A stretch of DNA of 64,000 nt from Gimesia aquarii (GTDB lineage Bacteria; Planctomycetota; Planctomycetia; Planctomycetales; Planctomycetaceae). The notes beneath the pieces are model-generated. The model worked only from the letters and a program-made list of their open reading frames with translations. It was not told where the DNA came from and made no database searches. The first letter of the stretch is position 1; every line of letters starts with the position of its first letter. Location: contig NZ_CP037920.1 in assembly GCF_007748195.1 (NCBI RefSeq), positions 2,915,501-2,979,500 of the forward strand. The letters are read 5' to 3'. A program made the position numbers and the translations under genes. Shown one piece after another: positions 36,737 through 44,992 of the stretch.

Positions 36737-37930
36737 ATGCGAATTCTTATTGGTTGGGACAATCCAGAAGAGAGCGATCTTATTTCGCTCTACCTTGGAG
36801 TCAGTGAAAATGACTTGGTCATCTGTAATACGACTGAAGAGTTTCTCTCACAAGTTTTAAATGGACAGTCATGGGATATCATTTTGATGTCGATTATGAA
36901 TCCCGACCCTCAAACGGCCTTTGAGCATTTCGAGCAAATCCGTCAGAAACATCTTGATACTCCCGTTGTGGGTGCCTGTCCGACTCAAGGGACGTTTCAT
37001 GTAGCCCGTTTTTTAACGGCGGGAATGCGTGCTTATATTATTCGAGATGAAGGGGGGGACTTTATGTTTCTCCTTGAAACGACTTTGCAGAGTGTTGTTG
37101 ATTCTGTCAAAGCGGAACGTGAACGATTTGTGGCAGAACGTTTGCGCGAAGAAGTCGAATCGGTACGCAAATTACAGGAATCGATTATCCCGAGTGATCT
37201 CATCTCTCCTGAGAGATATGATGTGACGGCACGTTATGAATCGTCACAGATTCGTGTGTTTGGCGGACAACCTGTGACTTTGGCGGGGGGAGACTATTAC
37301 GATGTCTTCATGCTGGACGATGAAAATCTGGTCTTGTTAGTGGGGGATGCATCGGGACACGGAATGAAAGCCTGCATGTCGATTATGACGATGCACACCT
37401 TAGTGGGCATGATTCGCTCAAACAAGTATCTGGATACCGCGGCTTTTGTTTCCGATGTGAATGATCGCCTTTGCAATCAGGCGATAGTAAATGATGATGG
37501 TGGCTTTATTACGCTGCTCTATGGGATCTTAAATTCGAAGACGAATGAGTTTCAATGGACGTCAGCAGGAGCACCGATTCCAATTGTGCATGAACTGGAG
37601 ACAAATAAGACATATGAATTAGGCACGAATGATGATGGCGGGCTCCCGCTTGGAATAGTGCCCGATGTTGAATACGATATCCATACCTCAATTATTCCTC
37701 CTGACAGCCGACTATTAATTTTCACTGATGGTTTGGCTGAAGCATTTCCTGGAGAAAAAGAGACCTTCGGCGAATTTGGAATTCCTGGCATAATGCAATC
37801 ATTGCAAGCGTCTCGGTCTTCTCAATTGGAAGCGGCCCTGGAGAACTTGTTCCGTGATTCTAACGCTTTTACAGACGGATCTGGCAGGCACGATGATACA
37901 TCAGTTGTATTATTGGGGCGAAAAAATTAG
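36737..37930 (+). CDS. SpoIIE/RsbU-type Ser/Thr phosphatase with degenerate receiver
   Basis: 397 residues. Residues 1-118 form a receiver fold (MRILIGWD strand 1, WDIILMSI strand 3), but the acceptor position is Ser52, not Asp, so normal phosphorylation is not expected. Residues 122-150 are a coiled linker ending RKLQESIIPS, the usual entry to a SpoIIE domain. The phosphatase (about 150-397) keeps its metal residues: AGGDYYD (183-189), VGDASGHGM (202-210), FTDGLAEA and GRHDDTSVV. It should dephosphorylate an anti-anti-sigma (SpoIIAA/RsbV-like) protein, none of which is in the window. It is alone on its strand before the bestrophin gene at 38000. Confidence 0.85.
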   Translation: MRILIGWDNPEESDLISLYLGVSENDLVICNTTEEFLSQVLNGQSWDIILMSIMNPDPQTAFEHFEQIRQKHLDTPVVGACPTQGTFHVARFLTAGMRAYIIRDEGGDFMFLLETTLQSVVDSVKAERERFVAERLREEVESVRKLQESIIPSDLISPERYDVTARYESSQIRVFGGQPVTLAGGDYYDVFMLDDENLVLLVGDASGHGMKACMSIMTMHTLVGMIRSNKYLDTAAFVSDVNDRLCNQAIVNDDGGFITLLYGILNSKTNEFQWTSAGAPIPIVHELETNKTYELGTNDDGGLPLGIVPDVEYDIHTSIIPPDSRLLIFTDGLAEAFPGEKETFGEFGIPGIMQSLQASRSSQLEAALENLFRDSNAFTDGSGRHDDTSVVLLGRKN

Positions 37931-37999
37931 AGTTCCCTTATCTTCTGACGCGAGATTGACTGACTAATTATGTCTAATTGATATAGGGAAATTTCATTT

Positions 38000-38962
38000 A
38001 TGGCCGCTGATGCCGAATTAAATCTTTCGTTTATCGAGAAAAAACTAGGAACATTAGGACGTATCTCCCTCTATGCGGGATTATTAGGCATGTATAGCCT
38101 TATCCCTGTACTCAAAAATCATAGCGAAAGACTGCTGATCGCGCTTGGAGTCTCAGAAACTCATGCTGAAGAGTTTTTGAGTCTGGGTGACATGTCTTCC
38201 GATTTACATACGACTCTCGGGTTAGTACTTGGTTTACTACTCGTATTCAGGACAAACAGTTCCTATGCCCGTTGGTGGGAAGCCCGCCAACTATGGGGCA
38301 AGCTGGTAAATGTCAGCCGAAATATGGCAATCAAATTTCGTGAATTCACTAACTACGGTGCTGATGAACTTCGGGAGCTGGGAAATTTAATTGTCGCTTT
38401 TCCCGAAGCATTGCGGGACCATTTACGCGAGGATGATGACTTTGCTATGTTTCCTGAATTAGAGCAAATTGAGCCGCCTCCGCGTCATATTCCCGCTTAT
38501 ATTGCGGATCTCATTTACCGCAAAGTGATTGGCTGGAAGAGATCGGGGGTGATTGATGGTGATGAATTACGAGTTTTGGATTCCGAGATCCGTGAATTAA
38601 TGGAGATTTGCGGAGGTTGCGAGCGGATTCGCCGAACTCGTCTTTCGCCTTCCTATCGTCTGTTTGTGCGTCACTGTATTTCGCTCTATTTGTGTACGCT
38701 CCCTTGGGGGTTAGTAGATGACTTTGGGTTTTGGACTGTGCCTCTAACAATCATATTGGCCTATTTCATGATTGGGATCGAAGTGATTGCGCATTCCGTT
38801 GAAGAACCATTTGGTCTGGATGAAGACGATTTGGATCTGGATGGTTTGTGTATTACGATCCGTTCTACTGTGAACGAAATTTTGGATCGATTTGGAAAGA
38901 ATGCCTGTGAGATAGCACGACCAGGCGATTCTACAGTTGAAGTAACACATTCCAATTCTTGA
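38000..38962 (+). CDS. Bestrophin-family (UPF0187) membrane channel
   Basis: 320 residues with membrane segments near 25-45, 70-90, 215-235 and 240-262. The hallmark is RTNSSYARWWEARQLWGKLVNVSRNMA just after the second segment, and SVEEPFGLDEDDLDLDGLCITI near the end, an acidic calcium-clasp-like stretch as in bestrophins (EDDDDFE in animals). Bacterial homologues form pentameric channels, for chloride or cations. The first 20 residues are cytosolic. It starts 69 bp after the phosphatase gene and may share its transcript. Ion selectivity cannot be read here. Confidence 0.85.
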   Translation: MAADAELNLSFIEKKLGTLGRISLYAGLLGMYSLIPVLKNHSERLLIALGVSETHAEEFLSLGDMSSDLHTTLGLVLGLLLVFRTNSSYARWWEARQLWGKLVNVSRNMAIKFREFTNYGADELRELGNLIVAFPEALRDHLREDDDFAMFPELEQIEPPPRHIPAYIADLIYRKVIGWKRSGVIDGDELRVLDSEIRELMEICGGCERIRRTRLSPSYRLFVRHCISLYLCTLPWGLVDDFGFWTVPLTIILAYFMIGIEVIAHSVEEPFGLDEDDLDLDGLCITIRSTVNEILDRFGKNACEIARPGDSTVEVTHSNS

Positions 38963-38993
38963 GAGCAAAGAAAATGATCTGAAGAAGATAATG

Positions 38994-39431
38994 TTATTTT
39001 GTGATCTGTTGCATGAAATTAGAATAAGCATACCAGTCGGGGTCTGATTCCGTGTGAATGTCAATTGGCAATTCCGGCAGATCAGCCAGTGCTGCATTGA
39101 GCGCCTCTAGCGCTTGATCAATATGTTTAACATACCACTGCCATTCACAGATCTGGTTTCCGGTAATCAGCATTGTCGGATAACCCATACCCGTATTCAA
39201 CCAGGCTTCTTCCAGCCGTTCTTCAAATTCATTCATTCTTTGCTGATCTTCCGCAGCAGGCATACCGGTGTCATTAGGTGATTGGTAAGACCAGATAATC
39301 TCAATTCTATCTGGAAAATCAGCAGTAGAAATCGCTTCCGGGATCTTTGGTAGCAATCGAAAGAAGACAGTATACTCGTCTTCAAGTGCGGTTGCCGTCA
39401 ACCATTCTTGCTCTGCTGGATGCTCTGTCAC
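38994..39431 (-). CDS. DUF695-like protein coupled to the symporter
   Basis: 145 residues, acidic, cytosolic. It starts on a GTG overlapping the symporter TGA by 4 bp, so it is translationally coupled. The middle, RIEIIWSYQSPNDTGMPAAEDQQRMNEFEERLEEAW, resembles DUF695, whose members share a Y-x3-G-x-P motif and an E-x2-L-E helix; the fit is moderate. DUF695 has no known reaction. The coupling suggests a role with the transporter, but this is only by position. Confidence 0.6.
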   Translation of the reverse strand: MTEHPAEQEWLTATALEDEYTVFFRLLPKIPEAISTADFPDRIEIIWSYQSPNDTGMPAAEDQQRMNEFEERLEEAWLNTGMGYPTMLITGNQICEWQWYVKHIDQALEALNAALADLPELPIDIHTESDPDWYAYSNFMQQITK

Positions 39432-41383
39432 TGTTTAGCTCCTACAGATTTCTGTTGTGTTAAGAGTGAAACGATTACCAGGGTCAGAAAGCCTAATGGA
39501 ATTGTAACCAGGCCTGGCTGACTGAATGGAACTATAGCGCTCTCTGGTGAGAGTCCATAAACGCCTTTATAAGTGTCCGCACTTAGCAAAATCCATCCTA
39601 ATGAGGACATCATACCTACAAAGATTGCAGCTGTAATGCCCTGTTTCGTCGTCTTGGACCAGAATAACAGCATGACTAAGGCGGGTAGATTTGCAGAAGC
39701 GGCAACGCTGAATGCCCAGCCAACAAGATAATTCACATTGAACTTCTCAAACAGAATTCCCAGAATAATGGCGATCACACCCACAACAACTGAGGCGATT
39801 TTTGCAATGCGGACTTTTGCAAAATCGTTCATTTCGATTTTCATGAAGCTCGACATCAAGTCATGTACGACAGCACCACTAGAAGCAATAATGAGTCCAC
39901 TCACAGTTCCCAAGACTGTCGTAAAAGCAATCGCAGAAATTACCGCGAACAGCCAGTCGCCGATACTTTTGGCAAGAAGTGGGGCTGCCATATTGGAATT
40001 CGTTACATCGAGAGCTCCACTAGTCATGGCTCCGAAACCCATAAACAATGTCAGAATGTAGAAGTAGCCGATACTTCCGATACCAACAATTGTACTTTTC
40101 CTGGCACTCGCTTGATCCTTGACTGTGTAATATCTGATTAGAATATGTGGAAGCGAAGCGGTCCCACAGAACAGAGCAAGCATTAAAGACAGGAAGTTAA
40201 GTTTCCCCCAAATATCATCGCCACGTATACCTGCGAACTTGGGGTGATTGCCCGGACTGAGAACTTTATGGCCTGATGTTGGCTTGGGGAAATAAATGGT
40301 CAGAACGGTGCCATCTTTCTCTTTAATCGTGTCGGAACCCCAGAGGATCAATTCACTCTCGCGGATTGTACTGAGAAATTCCGCAGGTCCCAGAGAGCCT
40401 GTTTTCGTTTCATTATTTGGTAACTTACTGATGCGCCCCACAGGATATAAATCGGTTTGTCCTTCACCGTTTCCTTGAGGCAGTCCATTAATAAGAATCG
40501 AACCATCTTTATTTTTTTGTTGATATTGCGTTTCCGATAGAAAGAATTGTTGCTCTGAATTTTTTGTTAATTTCCAATAACTGACAATTTTATCTTTGGT
40601 GAGCTGAAGAAAACCTTTTTTTGCCCAGGCTCCTTGGTTCAAAGGAATCAGTGTGTCTTTGTCATCCAGTTTTAATTCTGATTTCCAGTAATCGATATTA
40701 TTGGAAGCAGCAGGACCAAAAATCTGGAAGTGGTGTGTTGGTTTTCCATTATTTTCAGGATCTGTTGAGAGACCTCGTTGTAGGATCAGGACGGTCAGAA
40801 CCGTGCTGAAGATAACAAGTAATGAACCTTTCAGGAATTGCACATAAGTCGTGCTGACCATACCTGCTGTTACAACAATTAAAATGACAATCGTTCCCAC
40901 CATCAGCACGCCGACATAATGGGGGAATCCAAGTAGCGGTGTAATTAAAACGCCGGCACCGACCATTTGTGGGATCAGATAAAAGATACTGACTACGAGA
41001 GTGCTGATGGCAGCCGCCAGTTTAATACCCCTCGATTGAAACTTACTGTCTAACGCATCGGCAAAAGTGAAACGCCCCATGCGTTTGAGCGGTTCTGCAA
41101 TCACAAAGAGTGCCACAATCCAGCCAGCCAGATATCCAATGGAATAAAGAAATCCGTCATAACCATAGAAGGCAATCATACCGCAGATGCCTAGAAACGA
41201 AGCTGCAGAGAGATAATCTCCCGCAAATGCGACTCCGTTAATAAACCAGTGGATCCCACCACCGGCAGCAAAGTAACCTTTTGATGATTTTGCTTTTGCG
41301 CCGAGCCAGAAACTAAGTCCCAGTGTAATGGCGACAATGACTCCGAATACAAGCACTGCCATGAAAGAGGGTTCGTAAATCAT
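39428..41383 (-). CDS. Sodium:solute symporter, acetate-permease-like, with large insert
   Basis: 651 residues, SSS family, closest in motifs to ActP/VC_2705 carboxylate symporters: AAGGGIHWFINGVAFAGDYLSAASFLGICGMIAFYG, ADALDSKFQSRGIK, GTASLPHILIRYYTVKD and TVSGLIIASSGAVVHDL. ActP is about 550 residues; the extra length is a polar segment of roughly 165 residues between about 205 and 370, on the periplasmic side by the helix count. It holds repeated LDDKDTLIPLN, VSYWKLTKNSE and TVLTIYFPK-like strands. The DUF485 gene overlaps its start by 4 bp and the DUF695-like gene its end by 4 bp. Likely substrate is a short carboxylate. Confidence 0.85.
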   Translation of the reverse strand: MIYEPSFMAVLVFGVIVAITLGLSFWLGAKAKSSKGYFAAGGGIHWFINGVAFAGDYLSAASFLGICGMIAFYGYDGFLYSIGYLAGWIVALFVIAEPLKRMGRFTFADALDSKFQSRGIKLAAAISTLVVSIFYLIPQMVGAGVLITPLLGFPHYVGVLMVGTIVILIVVTAGMVSTTYVQFLKGSLLVIFSTVLTVLILQRGLSTDPENNGKPTHHFQIFGPAASNNIDYWKSELKLDDKDTLIPLNQGAWAKKGFLQLTKDKIVSYWKLTKNSEQQFFLSETQYQQKNKDGSILINGLPQGNGEGQTDLYPVGRISKLPNNETKTGSLGPAEFLSTIRESELILWGSDTIKEKDGTVLTIYFPKPTSGHKVLSPGNHPKFAGIRGDDIWGKLNFLSLMLALFCGTASLPHILIRYYTVKDQASARKSTIVGIGSIGYFYILTLFMGFGAMTSGALDVTNSNMAAPLLAKSIGDWLFAVISAIAFTTVLGTVSGLIIASSGAVVHDLMSSFMKIEMNDFAKVRIAKIASVVVGVIAIILGILFEKFNVNYLVGWAFSVAASANLPALVMLLFWSKTTKQGITAAIFVGMMSSLGWILLSADTYKGVYGLSPESAIVPFSQPGLVTIPLGFLTLVIVSLLTQQKSVGAKQ

Positions 41384-41685
41384 TGAGCTACCTCCTCGTT
41401 TTCAGAGCTTGAGGAGGAAAGATCATTACGGCATAACCACCCATAGATAATCGCCAGCACAAATGCAGCGATAATTAAAGTAAAACCATAAACTATTGCC
41501 AGATTTAATCCAGCAAAAACAACGACCTCCATTTTTGCAGGAGAGAAAGTATTTAGAAAAACGAACCCGCCATAAAGGACAAGATAAACGGCGAATAGCT
41601 TGAGACCCCAACGAGTATTACGATTAATCGTCTCGATGTTTTCTTGCTCATCAGGCTCGTTGGACCCGTGGTCAAAACCTGCCAT
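41380..41685 (-). CDS. DUF485 small membrane protein, symporter partner
   Basis: 101 residues with two membrane helices (about 30-48 and 58-85). RNTRWGLKLFAVYLVLYGGFVFLNTFSP and NLAIVYGFTLIIAAFVLAIIYGWLC match DUF485 (YjcH), which is regularly encoded just before acetate permease ActP. Its TGA overlaps the symporter ATG (ATGA). It probably helps assemble or regulate the symporter; this is inferred from the conserved pairing. It is first in a three-gene operon. Confidence 0.85.
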   Translation of the reverse strand: MAGFDHGSNEPDEQENIETINRNTRWGLKLFAVYLVLYGGFVFLNTFSPAKMEVVVFAGLNLAIVYGFTLIIAAFVLAIIYGWLCRNDLSSSSSENEEVAQ

Positions 41686-41914
41686 AAAAAGTAAACCCTT
41701 TAATTGAACGCGAATTCGGGCGTAATCAGCCAGAAGTGCTAGATCAGGAGTATTGTTTGAAACGCCTATTCAACCCGGAAATGAGCGAGGAATCAACTAA
41801 CAACAGACAGCACAGGAGAAGAATTGAGAATCTGAGGACATTTAATTTGAAAAAAATGAGTCGGTGAGCCAAGCGTTGTGATAAAAATGAAACAGGACTT
41901 GATCGTCTGCATAG

Positions 41915-42307
41915 TTATTCAGGGGAAATTGGTATTGGTTTGAAATAAATTCGGTTTTCTTTTAGTTTTACTGGGCCAATATTTTTGACCATCAATAAGT
42001 CATCAATAGATTGGAAAGGGCCATGTTCGTCTCGGTACGCAACAATTCTTTTTCCCAAGACTGGGCCAATTCCCTTTAATTGTGCAAACTCAACCCATGT
42101 CGCCTTGTTAATGTCGATTTGATAGTCATAAGGTAGATGGTTTTGTCTTTTGATTTCTATCGGTTCAGTACCCCAGCGGGAAAGTTGGCCAATATAGATT
42201 ACTGCAAGAACCAGAATCGTAATCAAGAGCGTACCCAGGAAAAACTGGTCATCTCTTTGCAGTCCCAGAAATGGTTTCGGCGTTTCCTCAGGATGTTCTT
42301 CCTGCAT
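41915..42307 (-). CDS. Membrane-anchored helix-hairpin-helix (ComEA-like) protein
   Basis: 130 residues from the ATG at 42307, which AGAAG precedes; a longer start at 42388 would add a non-typical segment. One membrane helix (about 18-40, QFFLGTLLITILVLAVIYIG), then a helix-hairpin-helix pair: DINKATWVEFAQLKGIGPVLGKRIVAYRDEHGPF and SIDDLLMVKNIGPVKLKENRIYF. This is the ComEA layout, which binds double-stranded DNA at the outer face of the inner membrane during uptake. No other competence gene is nearby, so a role in transformation is only possible. Confidence 0.8.
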   Translation of the reverse strand: MQEEHPEETPKPFLGLQRDDQFFLGTLLITILVLAVIYIGQLSRWGTEPIEIKRQNHLPYDYQIDINKATWVEFAQLKGIGPVLGKRIVAYRDEHGPFQSIDDLLMVKNIGPVKLKENRIYFKPIPISPE

Positions 42308-42576
42308 GTGTCTTCTGCCAATCAAATAGTAAAAAATGACACAAAGAGTCGTTCTGCAGTTTGAAAATAGTGTTATCGTATGGCTCAAATATGAATAGTA
42401 GGGTTGATCGTGGTGTCGTTAAAGGACTTAAAACTACAGACCACTAATTGACCTCGCTACAAATTATCCATAGAATAAAGGTATAAATTAGTTAACATAT
42501 TGGATAGATAATCGGGATCCCCCGAAACTGCAAGCTTGAAGCCGAAAAGATTTTATCCCATCTATGAGGAGTCCCT

Positions 42577-43563
42577 GTGAAAAACTTTTTCCTCTGTATG
42601 AAGAAGATTCAGTTAGCCCAAACAGTTTTTGCATTCATGGTCATTTCACTTTTGACTACGAGTGCTTTGTATGCACAGGGTAATAAAGACTCAAAAGGGC
42701 CTCCCAAGCCGAAAGAAGTTACGTTAACTGCGCAAGGTGGTTGGCCAATTTCCATCACCTATTACGAATCGAGTAATGCCGCCGATGCGCCCGTTGTTGT
42801 GCTTTTGCATGGGAAAGGGGGGAGTAAAAGAACGTGGGATAACCAGTTTGCGTCTATTTTACAGCAAAATGGATATGCAGTCGTTTCCGTTGATTTGAGG
42901 AAACATGGGAAAAGTAAAGGGAACTCAGCTGACCAAGGGGGAAACAAAAATCAAAAAGGGAGGACAAAGTCAAAGTTGTCTTCATTAGATTACAAGGCAA
43001 TGATAGCGCTGGATATGGAAGCAGTCTGGAGATTTCTCTATAAAGAACATCAGAAAAAACGCTTGAATATGCAGAAGACAGCAATTATCGCCTCAGATAT
43101 GAGTGTCCCAATTGCTTTAAATTATGCCCTGTTTGACTGGAGTAAAATTCCTTATGATGATGCACCTGTTCTCGCAGCCAAAACCCCCAAAGGACAAACT
43201 GTTAGGGCAATGGTATTAATTTCACCTGTTAACAGTGTAACAGGAGTTACCTCAGCACGCCCAGCAATGCGATTGCGAGATCCCATGTATGGAATTGCTT
43301 TTTTCGTTTGTTCTGGTGTGGGGGATTCACTTGATAGAGGTTCTGCTAAAAAGCTATTTACCCAATTGTCTCCAACTCCCGTGCCAAAGGAGTTGAAGAT
43401 GCACTACGTGTTTAAGGAGTACCGTGGAAAGTTACGAGGCACTGATATGCTTGGGAAGCGTCTAGGACTGGAAATTGATATTCTTAAATTTCTAGATAAG
43501 AATCTCAAAAAACTGCCTGGCGACTGGTCTGATCGAAGACCCCGCTATGATCGTGAAGAATAG
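42577..43563 (+). CDS. Secreted alpha/beta-hydrolase-like protein
   Basis: 328 residues, starting on GTG with GAGGAG 6 bases upstream. Signal peptide about 1-33 (FAFMVISLLTTSALYAQ). The fold shows in APVVVLLHGKGGSKRTWDNQF (71-91, oxyanion HG) and AVVSVDLRKHGKSKG (101-115). The nucleophile elbow, normally G-x-S-x-G, reads ASDMS with Asp174 in place of Ser. No clear catalytic His is visible in the last 60 residues. It may be an inactive or non-hydrolytic member, or use Asp as in epoxide hydrolases. A Gly/Asn/Lys-rich insert lies at 115-132. Convergent with the gene at 43590. Confidence 0.7.
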   Translation: MKNFFLCMKKIQLAQTVFAFMVISLLTTSALYAQGNKDSKGPPKPKEVTLTAQGGWPISITYYESSNAADAPVVVLLHGKGGSKRTWDNQFASILQQNGYAVVSVDLRKHGKSKGNSADQGGNKNQKGRTKSKLSSLDYKAMIALDMEAVWRFLYKEHQKKRLNMQKTAIIASDMSVPIALNYALFDWSKIPYDDAPVLAAKTPKGQTVRAMVLISPVNSVTGVTSARPAMRLRDPMYGIAFFVCSGVGDSLDRGSAKKLFTQLSPTPVPKELKMHYVFKEYRGKLRGTDMLGKRLGLEIDILKFLDKNLKKLPGDWSDRRPRYDREE

Positions 43564-43589
43564 TATTTCTCGCTCATTCTAATCAGGTG

Positions 43590-44498
43590 TCAGGCTGCTC
43601 TGCGATTTTCTCTCTGTATTTCCTGTTGCTCAGGCATTTCAGAATAATTTATAGCGATTCGTTCAGATAGAGCCGAAATTCTTTTTTTGATTTCTTCCAC
43701 TTCTTTTTCTTTTTCGGCAAGCAATACTTCAAGTCGTGCGATACTTTTTTCAGGATTGCGATGCATTAAACGGTTCACAACTTCCAGTACCAGCATTGCA
43801 CGATAAAGCTTCATAATCAAACTTTTGAGCCGAAAAACCCGGGCTGATTTTGTGAGTTGTTGCAGTCGCAGTAACCCGGTGATTCTCAACGCCCTCATAA
43901 AGGCAATCATTGGTAGGCAAATAACGGCGAGATCAATCCAGTGTTTCCGGCAGTACTCCAAGCGTTTTTCTTCTATCGAAATCATCACAATGAATTCCAG
44001 TGTGAATGCAAACCAGATGAAACCGGTTGCGATTGCAGTCAAGTCAGCCAGCATGGCGCTGGATTCAATTTGCTTTTGCCAATAAAGTTCAACGGCAAAC
44101 AAGGGAAGTACTAATAGTGCTATCAATAGTAGTGGCACAGAAAACGATTTTCTGATTCTCTCTCGAAACTCTGGTGTAACTTCCTGCCATGCAAGAATCG
44201 GAAACCAGATGGCCCGTCCCGTCATTTGGTCGCGTGCACAGATTCGTAATGGTGGAATGAGGCAATAAAGTAGATTGAATTTCCACCTTGGACTTCCAAG
44301 TGCTATGTGGGTTACTGCTTCAATAATAAATAATGGGTAGATCAGAAAGAGACACCAGTTGCAGATGTCTAACGCGATTCCCGGCGATTCCACATTAAAT
44401 AAATGCAAAGTACCAGCAAAAAAAACGAGGAACAAAACAGTGCCAAAAAACATAGGGGCTGCCGCTAACTGATCGACTTTTTTGATGTATTGGTTCAT
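43590..44498 (-). CDS. Voltage-sensor-like membrane protein with C-terminal coiled coil, no pore
   Basis: 302 residues from ATG 44498 (a TTG at 44513 is the alternative). Two N-terminal helices (about 12-33 and 40-63) precede a four-helix unit. Its second helix has TLEFIVMISI with an acidic residue, its third is WIDLAVICLPMIAFM with the Asp typical of S3, and it is followed by RALRITGLLRLQQLTKSARVFRLK, a spaced-arginine S4-like segment. No selectivity filter or pore helices follow. Residues about 245-290 are a strong coiled coil (LEVLLAEKEKEVEEIKKRISALSERI). Voltage-sensor domains without a pore plus a coiled coil also occur in Hv1 proton channels; the match is by layout, not established homology. 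Confidence 0.6.
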   Translation of the reverse strand: MNQYIKKVDQLAAAPMFFGTVLFLVFFAGTLHLFNVESPGIALDICNWCLFLIYPLFIIEAVTHIALGSPRWKFNLLYCLIPPLRICARDQMTGRAIWFPILAWQEVTPEFRERIRKSFSVPLLLIALLVLPLFAVELYWQKQIESSAMLADLTAIATGFIWFAFTLEFIVMISIEEKRLEYCRKHWIDLAVICLPMIAFMRALRITGLLRLQQLTKSARVFRLKSLIMKLYRAMLVLEVVNRLMHRNPEKSIARLEVLLAEKEKEVEEIKKRISALSERIAINYSEMPEQQEIQRENRRAA

Positions 44499-44513
44499 AG
44501 ATTGGGTGATCAA

Positions 44514-44992
44514 AGAATTTGGTGAAATGAAAAAATTCTACAGCATGAAAATGAAGGGGGGAATTTATAAATAATATCGGCAAAAGCGCCTATTCAGAAT
44601 AATCGGATCTGTCACCAGCGTTTGAAGCTCATGATTATCAATATGATGACATGTATCCATCTGGAATTAAAACTTAAATCCTTTTATATCCGTACTAAGT
44701 AGTAAATGATGCTGTTAAATATTACCTAGTGTGAATCGACCCTCCTTTGGAGAGGTCATTTTGTATTTATGGTGTCGTAATTGTTACAAAAAAAACGTGC
44801 AATGTGTTGCGTAAATGATTTGGTTGTGTTTCTGTTAAAGATATAAGTGCTTTTTATGATTGTTGATAAGTATTGATGAGCTATTTTGGGTTCTCGTTTT
44901 GGCATGGCGAATGCAATTGATATTATTCACCACTCGTTGGTTTAAATGATTACAATTATTCGGCAATAAAATTAAAATGAGGAGAATTTAAG
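44514..44992. other. Intergenic region upstream of the Cys-repeat gene
   Basis: About 480 bp, AT-rich, without a convincing gene. The right part holds the candidate sigma-54 promoter and the leader of the gene at 44993. Nothing else is clear; no hairpin of note. Confidence 0.5.
44898..44916 (+). promoter_or_regulatory. Candidate sigma-54 (-24/-12) promoter
   Basis: TTGGCATGGCGAATGCAA has GG at 44901-44902 and GC at 44913-44914, exactly ten bases apart, and fits the YTGGCACGNNNNTTGCW pattern with two mismatches. It would start a transcript near 44926, leaving a leader of about 67 bases before the ATG at 44993. No activator gene is nearby. Confidence 0.45.
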
